A DNA stretch of 5,986 bases from Saprospiraceae bacterium (lineage in GTDB: Bacteria > Bacteroidota > Bacteroidia > Chitinophagales > Saprospiraceae). The stretch is taken from contig SKYC01000153.1 in the NCBI GenBank assembly GCA_007128085.1, positions 1-5,986 on the forward strand. Reading direction: 5' to 3'. Positions 1-5,960 of this stretch are shown piece by piece. The first letter of the stretch is position 1; each line of letters opens with the position of its first letter. Position numbers and translations under genes: made by a program. A model generated the notes under the pieces. That model had not been told where the DNA came from. It saw only the letters and a program-made list of their open reading frames with translations, and did no database searches.

Positions 1-82
1 TACACCAATCTCTGATATTATTCACCCAGTGATTGTAGGTATTGACCATGTTTTCGGGGAAAAAGAGGATGTCTTTTTTCTA
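1..82 (-). pseudogene. valS: ValS reading frame continuing past the amber codon (partial, runs off the window)
   Basis: Read on the minus strand from 79 downward, the codons after the TAG at 80-82 give KKDILFFPENMVNTYNHWV then NNIRDWC, in the same frame and with no further stop up to the window edge. This is the ValS segment that normally leads into the ISRQLWWG motif (FxPxNxxxTYxHWxxNIxDWC in the family). The interruption therefore behaves as a single-codon nonsense change, because a frameshift would have moved the downstream match into another frame. The amber could arise from GAG, CAG or AAG by one substitution. Natural mutation, a base-call error and programmed readthrough cannot be told apart from this window alone. 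Confidence 0.85.
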
Positions 83-1204
83 GAGAGAGTCGATGGCCGG
101 TTGAACAATCTGCTTAATGTCTACATACCATTGTTCACTCAGCCGCGGTTCTACAACCGAATTTGTCCTCTCTGACCGACCGACTTTGTGATCGTGATCT
201 TCTGTTCGGTCCAAAAGCTCAGCAGATTGAAGAAGTTTAATAATTTTCTTTCTCGCCTCGAATCGGTCGAGCCCTTCCAACGGCCCCCCATTTTTATTGA
301 CAACGGCCTGTGGTGTAAACATTTCAACCACTTCTAAACCATGTGTAAGACCAATTTCATAGTCATTGGGATCGTGTGCAGGAGTGACCTTGAGTGCTCC
401 GGACCCAAACTCCATATCGACGTACTGATCAAAAATTACAGGTACTGGTTTTCCAGCAATGGGTACAATCAATTTCTTTCCCTTGAGGTGCTGGTATCTC
501 GGGTCATCGGGATTCACAGCGACACCGGTATCAGCCATGATTGTCTCCGGTCGAGTGGTTGCCACCACCACATATTCATCCGAACCCTCTACCTTGTATT
601 TAAGGTGATAGAGAGCACCCTTTTCATGGGTGTAAATAACTTCTTCGTTTGATAAAACCGTCAATGCTTCAGGGTCCCAATGAATCATCCGCAATCCCCT
701 GTACAATTTATCTTTTTTATAGAGATCTACAAAAGCTTTTACAACATGGCGGCTGCGTGATTCATCCATCGTAAATACGGTTCGATCCCAATCTGCCGAG
801 GCTCCGAGTTTTTTCAATTGGTTTAAAATAATCCCACCGTATTTATCGGTCCACTCCCAGGCGTGTTTTAAAAACTCCTCTCTTCCCAACTCGCCTTTTT
901 TTAAACCCTTTTCCTCCCGAAGCCATTTGACAACCTTTGCTTCAGTGGCAATACTGGCATGGTCAGTACCGGGTACCCAACACGCATTTTTTCCCTGATT
1001 TCTTGCCCTTCTGATGAGAACATCCTGAATGGTATTGTTGAGCATGTGTCCCATGTGCAACACACCGGTGACATTGGGCGGGGGTATCAAAATCGTAAAA
1101 GGCTCTCTGTCGTCGGGCTCTGAATGGAAGTAGTTTTTTCCCATCCAGTGTGAATACCACTTATCCTCCGTATCGGCCGGATTGAAATGCTTGGAAATTG
1201 TCAT
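80..1204 (-). CDS. valS: Valyl-tRNA synthetase, N-terminal part ending at an in-frame amber codon
   Basis: Class I synthetase that charges tRNA-Val in the cytoplasm. From the ATG at 1204 (374 codons before the stop) the HIGH-type signature PPPNVTGVLHMGH lies at residues 41-53, followed by WVPGTDHASIATE (76-88). The CP1 editing domain shows ATTRPET (215-221) and GSGALKVTPAHDPNDYEIG (267-285), and the return to the catalytic core shows RSERTNSVVEPRLSEQWYVD (343-362). I chose 1204 rather than the upstream in-frame ATG at 1246 because MTISKHFNPADTEDKW is the usual ValS opening, while the 14 residues before it look like leader sequence. A full ValS is roughly 870-950 residues. This frame stops at TAG (80-82) after WYVDIKQIVQPAIDSL, yet valid ValS sequence resumes immediately in the same frame, so the gene is interrupted rather than naturally short. 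KMSKS, the anticodon-binding domain and the C-terminal coiled coil would lie outside the window. The family call is very secure; whether the gene is functional is open. Confidence 0.93.
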   Translation of the reverse strand: MTISKHFNPADTEDKWYSHWMGKNYFHSEPDDREPFTILIPPPNVTGVLHMGHMLNNTIQDVLIRRARNQGKNACWVPGTDHASIATEAKVVKWLREEKGLKKGELGREEFLKHAWEWTDKYGGIILNQLKKLGASADWDRTVFTMDESRSRHVVKAFVDLYKKDKLYRGLRMIHWDPEALTVLSNEEVIYTHEKGALYHLKYKVEGSDEYVVVATTRPETIMADTGVAVNPDDPRYQHLKGKKLIVPIAGKPVPVIFDQYVDMEFGSGALKVTPAHDPNDYEIGLTHGLEVVEMFTPQAVVNKNGGPLEGLDRFEARKKIIKLLQSAELLDRTEDHDHKVGRSERTNSVVEPRLSEQWYVDIKQIVQPAIDSL

Positions 1205-1282
1205 TATATTGTTTTGTTGAAGAATTGCAAATATCGGAAATTTCAAATCAATCCATTACCCTGAGGCAAAGTTTTTGGGTTG

Positions 1283-1330
1283 CCCGGCCAAATATGAAGC
1301 AAAGCGTGTTCCGGGACTTTTTTGGCCGGG
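1283..1330. repeat. Perfect 10-bp inverted repeat with 28-nt loop in the valS upstream region
   Basis: CCCGGCCAAA at 1283-1292 is exactly complementary to TTTGGCCGGG at 1321-1330. The pairing does not extend outward (G1282 against A1331) or inward (T1293 against T1320). Neither strand has a U-tract after the stem, so it does not look like an intrinsic terminator. It lies 79 bp or more upstream of the valS start and, if transcribed, would form a GC-rich hairpin in the valS leader. It could equally be a protein-binding site at DNA level. Confidence 0.6.
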
Positions 1331-1486
1331 ATTACCACGGGAGAACGATTTATAATTTATGAAAATGGCGTACACCAAAGCGAGATTAATCGTCATCATG
1401 TAATAAAGTATGTCTTTTCAAGTCATGGCCCGGGGTGGAAAGGATACGCTCAAGAGATGGATGATAATTGCATAAGTATTGTTTAA

Positions 1487-1524
1487 AATTTTTAAAGGGT
1501 CATCAATCGATTGAATTAAAAATT
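1487..1524. repeat. Nested palindrome and AT-rich inverted arms upstream of the sigma factor gene
   Basis: TCAATCGATTGA at 1503-1514 is a perfect 12-bp palindrome. It lies between AATTTTTAA (1487-1495) and its exact complement TTAAAAATT (1516-1524). The two symmetries have centres about 3 bp apart, so they are not one continuous hairpin. The element ends about 48 bp before the sigma factor ATG, a reasonable place for an operator. A 6-bp-arm palindrome can occur by chance in a window of this size, and AT-rich arms are cheap, so a regulatory role is only a suggestion. Confidence 0.4.
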
Positions 1525-1572
1525 GCTCTTTTTGGCCGAAAAGCTTACATTTACCGATAATCTTTTATTTGA

Positions 1573-2115
1573 ATGGAGTCATCGGATACCAACAGTCTCA
1601 TACAAAAATGCATCTCCGGGGAAAGGGCGGCTCAAAAGCGTTTTTTCGACTTGTATGGTCCTTTTGTAAAGGGAGTGGTCTGGAAGTATTTTGATGATCC
1701 GGCTTCTGCTGAGGATGCTTTTATCAATGCCATGTACAAGATTTTTTCAAATATGGAAAAACTAGAAGATCAGGAAAAATTATTGTCGTGGATGAAAACC
1801 ATTGCTGTCAATGAAGCCTTGATGATCAAAAGGAAGAGGAAAAGAATGGATCAAACAGAGGTCATAAGCGAACAGGTAAAGGAGATGAGTACTCATCCAA
1901 AATACGATCTGGACAAGGAACTCATTATGAACGTACTGAGTCAATTGCCGGAAGGATACAGATCGGTTTTTAATTTATATGAAATTGATGGATATAAACA
2001 CCGGGAAATAGCTGATATCCTGGGGATTTCAATCAATACCTCAAAGTCTCAACTCATCATGGCAAAAAAGAAATTAAGGGAATTACTAGTCAATATAGGT
2101 TTTGACCTGGAGTAA
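1573..2115 (+). CDS. ECF-type RNA polymerase sigma factor (sigma-70 family)
   Basis: This 180-residue protein has the two-domain layout of an extracytoplasmic-function sigma factor, which directs RNA polymerase to a stress or envelope regulon. Region 2 covers about residues 15-90: FFDLYGPFVKG (24-34), the DDPASAEDAFINAMYKIF segment (41-58), and LSWMKTIAVNEALMIKRKRK (71-90), the usual promoter-melting helix and basic end. A short linker is followed by region 4 at about 116-172, with LPEGYRSVFNLYEIDGYKH (125-143) and the DNA-binding helix-turn-helix REIADILGISINTSKSQ (144-160). Length and domain spacing are normal. The ATG at 1573 is taken as the start because no earlier in-frame start fits the family; the leader is A/T-rich with no Shine-Dalgarno site, as is usual in Bacteroidota. 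The stop is TAA. The next gene begins 48 nt downstream on the same strand and encodes a one-pass membrane protein, the expected partner. Which promoters it reads cannot be told. Confidence 0.92.
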   Translation: MESSDTNSLIQKCISGERAAQKRFFDLYGPFVKGVVWKYFDDPASAEDAFINAMYKIFSNMEKLEDQEKLLSWMKTIAVNEALMIKRKRKRMDQTEVISEQVKEMSTHPKYDLDKELIMNVLSQLPEGYRSVFNLYEIDGYKHREIADILGISINTSKSQLIMAKKKLRELLVNIGFDLE

Positions 2116-2163
2116 TTTTGGCGGTGTATTTGGGAGGAAGTTTTACAACAGTATAATTATTTA

Positions 2164-2865
2164 ATGGAAAAAGTGGAGGTTATGGAAAAGTTCAAGGATG
2201 AATTAAAAAAACTAAGAGTAGAGGTTTCGCACAGGGAGTGGGATCAAATAAAACAGCGTCTGGACAAAGATTCTTTATCCCAATCCCCCGGACAAAATAA
2301 GAGACCAATTACTCATAAATACGCATTGGCAGCTGCTGTGCTACTGGCCTTCGTTGTAGCTATTGTAGCGATGATGTACGTTTTTATGGACAGAATTCCC
2401 GACTTTCGGGATACGGTTGTTTTGGTAGAACCGATGGAGGAAGAGTCCGATTATTCTGCCGGGGAAGAAATTGTATTTGGTGAACTCAGACATCGTTTAA
2501 CAGTTGATGCAAAGGATGAAAGAAGCAATCAGCGACCCCCTGTGACTGCGCATTTTTCCAACATTAAAAATGAAACTTTTGTGGCAAACCACCCGAGTGG
2601 ATCACAGTGGTTGGTGCAGTTGCAGTTAAACAGAGAGGAAGGTTTTTGCAGTGCATCCATTAACTCTATCAACGACAAGCCTTTGGGGGTCGTTCTTAAG
2701 CCCGGGGATGAAGCCTGTAATGAGTTTATAGAGGACCCGGGTGACACCCGTCTCGTTGTGCGGGAGGAAGGCCAAGAGGAGCGATTGTATCTCGTATTGA
2801 GGGAAGAGCTACCAAAGAAACAAACATCCGAGACCATTTCGATGGAATTGAAAAGAATCTATTGA
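2164..2865 (+). CDS. One-pass membrane protein, probable anti-sigma factor with unrecognised extracytoplasmic domain
   Basis: This 233-residue protein has a charged cytoplasmic segment of about 52 residues containing SHREWDQIKQRLDKD (22-36). It resembles the short N-terminal sigma-binding region of Bacteroidota anti-sigma proteins, often with a Trp before a charged helix. A membrane segment follows at about 53-75 (YALAAAVLLAFVVAIVAMM, then YVFM) and then about 155 residues outside the membrane. That outer part begins with an acidic stretch (EPMEEESDYSAGEE, 89-102) and continues with beta-rich sequence holding only two cysteines, C162 and C185, which could form a disulphide. I recognise no domain there and no zinc-binding HxxxCxxC motif of the ZAS type. 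The anti-sigma role is inferred from topology and from position directly after the ECF sigma gene. The start could be 2164 or the in-frame ATG at 2182; GGAGG sits only 2 nt before the latter and at 2133-2137, too far from the former. The stop is TGA, and the gene's tail overlaps the convergent gene by 7 bp. Confidence 0.75.
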   Translation: MEKVEVMEKFKDELKKLRVEVSHREWDQIKQRLDKDSLSQSPGQNKRPITHKYALAAAVLLAFVVAIVAMMYVFMDRIPDFRDTVVLVEPMEEESDYSAGEEIVFGELRHRLTVDAKDERSNQRPPVTAHFSNIKNETFVANHPSGSQWLVQLQLNREEGFCSASINSINDKPLGVVLKPGDEACNEFIEDPGDTRLVVREEGQEERLYLVLREELPKKQTSETISMELKRIY

Positions 2866-3653
2866 TCTGATATGGCCAGTCTTTGCTCGTAATATTGGGT
2901 ATGGTAACCGAGACTCAATATCTGATTGACTTCATCAAATTCATCCACTTCGAATTTTCGTTTTAGGTCCTCAAATATTTCGAGTCCGGTAATGCTGTTG
3001 ATTTTTTTCAGAGAAAATACCATTTCATTTAAAGGCTGGTCGCTCACTTCATTTTCCCACAAAAAACTGATGGATCGGGGTGTATCGGTTCCTGAATCAA
3101 GAAGACATAAAAACACGTATTTGCCCGGTTCTAAAAGAAAGGTCGTGTCACTGCACTGGATCATACCGGAAACCACATACATGGAACCGTACTCTTTTGT
3201 CCAGTCGTAGATCTGACAATAAGCTTCTTCCAGGATTCGAAAAGCCCCAATATCCATTTTTGAAAATTGTAGAGCGGGTTCATTTTCTTCCCAAAACTCA
3301 GTCAAGCCCAGTGGCAACCTAAATGGATCGTCAGAGGAAGGTGAACGAAAGCCAAAATTGGTGAGTGCATCGGACGTATGAGATATCCATAAAAGACTCT
3401 CCTCCCCTTTCCAGGGCGCCAGTATGAGGTCGTCTATTTGCCGCAGATCATCCGATTCCGAGTAACAACTTCCTGCAGCGGTCTCTGAAGGAATGGCCAG
3501 CAAGGATTCCAGAATGGGTTCGAGGTTGACAGTCATTAACCAAACGAACAACGCGAACAGAGCTACCAATAGAACAATGTAACGCATATTGGAGCCTCGT
3601 TGGGAGAGTCTTCCCTTTCCTTGTCTGCCGTGATTCATTCTGAATTTCACCAT
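2859..3653 (-). CDS. Membrane-anchored EndoG/NUC-fold protein lacking the catalytic DRGH motif (probable pseudo-nuclease)
   Basis: Numbered from the ATG at 3653 (264 residues), the N-terminus is basic (RQGKGRLSQRGSNMR, 10-24) and leads into one hydrophobic helix at about 25-41, a signal anchor or uncleaved signal sequence. The rest should lie outside the cytoplasm. The C-terminal half matches the DNA/RNA non-specific endonuclease family: IGAFRILEE (135-143, family NRGxWxxLE), WTKEYGSMYVVSG (151-163, family WAxxYGxVYVVTG), ISFLWENE (195-202, family IAFxLPNE) and TGLEIFEDL (222-230, family TGxDFFxxL). The expected DRGH general-base motif is absent from this frame and the other frames nearby; the best counterpart is DPFRLP at 109-114. 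The metal-ligand Asn is replaced by Asp134, while the family Glu eight residues on (Glu142) is kept. The spacing between those sites is about nine residues shorter than usual. It is probably catalytically dead, serving a binding or regulatory role. The start is uncertain: ATGs at 3701 (overlapping mnmE by 16 nt), 3653, 3638 and 3587 are in frame. It is the third gene of a run with mnmE. Confidence 0.7.
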   Translation of the reverse strand: MVKFRMNHGRQGKGRLSQRGSNMRYIVLLVALFALFVWLMTVNLEPILESLLAIPSETAAGSCYSESDDLRQIDDLILAPWKGEESLLWISHTSDALTNFGFRSPSSDDPFRLPLGLTEFWEENEPALQFSKMDIGAFRILEEAYCQIYDWTKEYGSMYVVSGMIQCSDTTFLLEPGKYVFLCLLDSGTDTPRSISFLWENEVSDQPLNEMVFSLKKINSITGLEIFEDLKRKFEVDEFDEVNQILSLGYHTQYYEQRLAISDQ

Positions 3654-3685
3654 GGTATTCAATTTGCGTTTGGCTAAAAAAATAT

Positions 3686-5065
3686 TTACTTTCCGATGCA
3701 AAAACGACTGAAGATTTTACCCAATAGATCTTCCGTAGTGATTTCATCTCCGAGAATTTCACCGAGTGCCTGCATGCCGTGTCGAATATCCATCGCCACC
3801 AAATCGCTGGGTATGCCCTCTTCGAGTCCAAAGATCACTTTGTCCAATGCATTTTTTGTTTTCGTCAGCGCATTGAAATGCCGGGAGTTATGAAGGATAT
3901 TGTCTCCGCGAATTTCATCCAAACCAATGAAAGAATTTTCCAATGCATTGATCAGTATTTCTGTGCCATCATTCCGGAGCGCAGACAAACTAAAAAACGA
4001 ATGGTGAGGGGATATTTCTTTCTCGAACTCCTTCATAATGGAGTCATCGACTTTATCTGATTTATTTCCAATAATGAAAATCTGAAGTCCTTCTTTTTTT
4101 ACAGAATTCACGTCCCGCAACACCTCAGAAGGCTGCATTGCACTCATATCGAAAATGTAGAGTAAAATGGCGGATTGATGGATTTTTTCCATGGTTTTTT
4201 TTATACCCATTTCTTCAATCACGTCGCCGGCTTCTCGAATACCAGCGGTATCGATCAGTCTGAATGCAAGACCACCAAGGTGAATAACTTCTTCAATCGT
4301 ATCGCGCGTGGTCCCTTCTATATTTGAGACAATCGCCCGCTCCTCCTCTAGTAACGCGTTGAGTAGGGTTGATTTCCCTGCATTGGGCCTCCCTGCAATC
4401 ACCGTTGAAATTCCAGTTTTCACTGCATTGCCCATGGAAAAGGAATTGACCAGCTTTTCGATAAAGGCATTGGTTTCCACAACCAATTCCTTCAGTTCAT
4501 CTCTTTTAGCAAACTCTACGTCTTCTTCTCCAAAATCGAGTTCAAGTTCTATTAAGCTGGCAAAGTGGATGAGTTTTTCTCTCAGTTCAGAAATTCTGCG
4601 ACTGAATCCCCCTCTGACCTGTTGAATGGCCAGTTGATGTTGGGCTTTGTTTTCGGATTCAATCAAATCAATTACACCTTCTGCCTGGGCGAGATCGAGC
4701 TTTCCATTCAGAAATGCCCGGAGGGTGAATTCCCCGGGGCCGGCAGGCCTTGCACCCGAATCAATTAAACTCTCAATAATTCTTTGAACGACGTAATCTG
4801 AACCGTGACAGGATATTTCTATCACGTCCTCTCCAGTATAAGACCCCGGTCCTCGAAAATAAATCAACACCACCTCATCTATGGCCATCCCATCCCTATC
4901 AGTCAACTGACCAAAATAAGCATATCGCGTCTTAATTTTATTGGAATCTAAAGGCGAAAAGTGGGACTTGATAACCGCCAACACATCATTGCCCGAAAGC
5001 CGGACAAGGGCAATGGCTGATTTTCCGGGCGGTGTAGACCTTGCTATAATGGTATCCTGATTCAA
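3686..5065 (-). CDS. mnmE: tRNA-5-carboxymethylaminomethyl-uridine synthesis GTPase MnmE
   Basis: A GTPase that, with MnmG, adds the (carboxymethyl)aminomethyl group to C5 of wobble uridine U34 in certain tRNAs. The protein is 459 residues from TTG at 5065, the normal family length. The N-terminal formyl-THF-binding domain opens with NQDTIIARSTPPG (2-14) and has SYTGEDVIEISCHGS (75-89) and ARPAGPGEFTLRAFLNGK (105-122). The helical domain surrounds the G domain, whose motifs are all intact: G1 GRPNAGKS (225-232), G2 GTTRDT (251-256), G3 DTAG (272-275), G4 NKSD (334-337) and G5 SAL (361-363). The protein ends in FCIGK (455-459), which includes the family's essential C-terminal Cys (456). The TTG start is chosen because homology begins exactly there. 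The only upstream in-frame ATG, at 5185, would add 40 residues of non-MnmE sequence that overlap the preceding gene. The TTG follows the AraC-family gene's stop by one base, which suggests translational coupling. The stop is TAA. Confidence 0.96.
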   Translation of the reverse strand: MNQDTIIARSTPPGKSAIALVRLSGNDVLAVIKSHFSPLDSNKIKTRYAYFGQLTDRDGMAIDEVVLIYFRGPGSYTGEDVIEISCHGSDYVVQRIIESLIDSGARPAGPGEFTLRAFLNGKLDLAQAEGVIDLIESENKAQHQLAIQQVRGGFSRRISELREKLIHFASLIELELDFGEEDVEFAKRDELKELVVETNAFIEKLVNSFSMGNAVKTGISTVIAGRPNAGKSTLLNALLEEERAIVSNIEGTTRDTIEEVIHLGGLAFRLIDTAGIREAGDVIEEMGIKKTMEKIHQSAILLYIFDMSAMQPSEVLRDVNSVKKEGLQIFIIGNKSDKVDDSIMKEFEKEISPHHSFFSLSALRNDGTEILINALENSFIGLDEIRGDNILHNSRHFNALTKTKNALDKVIFGLEEGIPSDLVAMDIRHGMQALGEILGDEITTEDLLGKIFSRFCIGK

Positions 5066-5066
5066 T

Positions 5067-5951
5067 TTACTGTGTGTTGTTTTTTGTTTTAAAAAATTGA
5101 GAGGGCGTTGATCCGAACCTATTTTTAAACGATCTAATGAAATGACTGGTATTGCTATAACCACTCTTAAAAGCCAGTTCTCCAACCGTTATTTCTTCTT
5201 TTTTTAGCAGCTCGAGTGCCCGATCCATTTTCACTTCCTGACAAAAATACTTCGGACTCTTATTAAAGACTTTTTTAAATCCCTTTTTCAAACTGTGAGC
5301 TTTCATATTGAACTTTTGTCCAAATAATTCCAGGCCCGCCTTTTCATCGGGATTCCTCAAAAAGTAATCCCTCAACAAATTAATTTTCTCTGTCGCTTCA
5401 CTTTGATTGAGAAAAGGACAAGACTGCTCCCGGGAAGTAGGTGCGGTTTGATCAATAAGCAGAGAAAATAGTTCCATAATTTTTGACCGAATCCAGGGTC
5501 GGATGGTATGTCCACCTACGGGAGGTGAACCCAACTGTCGCAAGATCATTTTCATTTGAGGGCTCAGGATAAAAGGTTTTTCATTGATGCTCTGATCACC
5601 CTGATATATACCGGATCGAATAACTTCTTTTAAATCGGCCTTTTCACTCCCCGTTAACAATTGATGAAGGAGCTTTAAATGAATGCTGAGCCCCATTCCT
5701 TCACTTAAAGAATCAATTTTATTCCATTCAACGACCCAGTCCAGCATCGGATAAAATAAATTGATTCCACATTCCCCATCAACGGGATAAGAGGTGTTAT
5801 TGTATCCTGCATTCAGGATAAACTGGCCTTCGAGAGCAACAAACATAAAGAGTTCATCTTTTTTAATTGTGAGCTCACCACTGTTGTGAGATTCACCTGT
5901 AGGTCGAAGTGAAAAATAATTAATACCTGATTCACTGCTGCTGAATATCAT
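5067..5951 (-). CDS. AraC-family transcriptional regulator, PchR-like
   Basis: A 294-residue DNA-binding regulator. The C-terminal AraC/XylS domain (about 190-288) contains both helix-turn-helix units: the first around LELFGQKFNMKAHSLKKGFK (207-226), and the second ITVGELAFKSGYSNTSHF (254-271) followed by the family signature IRSFKNRFGSTPSQF (272-286). The N-terminal part (1-130) is a probable beta-rich ligand-sensing domain with weak identity. FILSPQMKMILRQL (127-140) and the later IRSKIMELFSLLIDQ (154-168) resemble the linker of PchR-type regulators, which in Pseudomonas sense a siderophore. The ligand here is unknown, and no siderophore genes lie in the window. The ATG at 5951 has AGGAG four bases upstream and no better alternative. 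The stop TAA (5067-5069) is one base from the mnmE TTG. The promoter must lie largely beyond the window, since only 35 bp precede the start. Confidence 0.9.
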   Translation of the reverse strand: MIFSSSESGINYFSLRPTGESHNSGELTIKKDELFMFVALEGQFILNAGYNNTSYPVDGECGINLFYPMLDWVVEWNKIDSLSEGMGLSIHLKLLHQLLTGSEKADLKEVIRSGIYQGDQSINEKPFILSPQMKMILRQLGSPPVGGHTIRPWIRSKIMELFSLLIDQTAPTSREQSCPFLNQSEATEKINLLRDYFLRNPDEKAGLELFGQKFNMKAHSLKKGFKKVFNKSPKYFCQEVKMDRALELLKKEEITVGELAFKSGYSNTSHFIRSFKNRFGSTPSQFFKTKNNTQ

Positions 5952-5955
5952 ACAA

Positions 5956-5960
5956 CTCCT
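5956..5960 (-). promoter_or_regulatory. Possible Shine-Dalgarno site of the AraC-family gene
   Basis: AGGAG on the minus strand lies 4 nt before the ATG at 5951. The spacing is short but usable. It is one of the few SD-like sequences in a window where most starts have only A/T-rich leaders, so it may be coincidental. Confidence 0.3.

Larger units (their letters stand above)
1205..1572. other. Divergent intergenic region between valS and the sigma factor gene
   Basis: This 368-bp stretch separates two genes transcribed away from each other, so it should carry both promoters and both leaders. No protein-coding frame is credible: the best plus-strand candidate is a 14-codon ATG frame at 1359-1403 with no recognisable product. 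I found no clear Bacteroidota-type promoter (TTG spaced from TAnnTTTG) on either strand. The nearest plus-strand match is TCTTTTTG at 1527-1534, one base off the -7 consensus and lacking a well-spaced -33 element. The region holds two inverted-repeat structures, listed separately, and two copies of TTTTTGGCCG (1319-1328 and 1529-1538). Confidence 0.7.

Noticed and set aside
1..130. Global reassignment of TAG to an amino acid as the explanation for the valS interruption.
   Set aside because: Another gene in the window ends sensibly with TAG at a convergent junction, and readthrough there would create a long antisense extension. A local event is more likely.
341..652. A 103-codon plus-strand frame inside valS.
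   Set aside because: It is antisense to strongly conserved ValS editing-domain sequence and has low-quality composition, so it is a shadow frame.
1283..1330. The GC-rich inverted repeat as an intrinsic terminator.
   Set aside because: There is no T-tract after the stem on either strand, and no gene ends beside it because both flanking genes start here.
1359..1403. A 14-codon plus-strand frame starting with ATG after TATAATTT in the intergenic region.
   Set aside because: It is too short, has no recognisable product or ribosome binding site, and short frames like this are expected by chance.
2529..2837. A 102-codon minus-strand frame opposite the anti-sigma gene.
   Set aside because: It is antisense to a better-supported gene and is the frame entered only by reading through the TAG at 2859-2861. 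It is Ser/Arg/Pro-rich with no family resemblance.
3400..3480. A possible lipoprotein attachment Cys after the membrane helix of the EndoG-like protein (AAGSC).
   Set aside because: The residues before Cys do not fit the lipobox and the Cys is about 20 residues beyond the hydrophobic segment.
3448..3831. A 127-codon minus-strand frame spanning the end of mnmE and the start of the EndoG-like gene, considered as the source of the missing nuclease core through a frameshift.
   Set aside because: Its sequence contains no DRGH or other nuclease motif, and the EndoG-like frame is continuous, so a frameshift does not explain the loss.
4308..4625. A 105-codon plus-strand frame, very rich in Ser, inside mnmE.
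   Set aside because: It is antisense to the MnmE G domain and its serine richness mirrors the codon use of the real gene.
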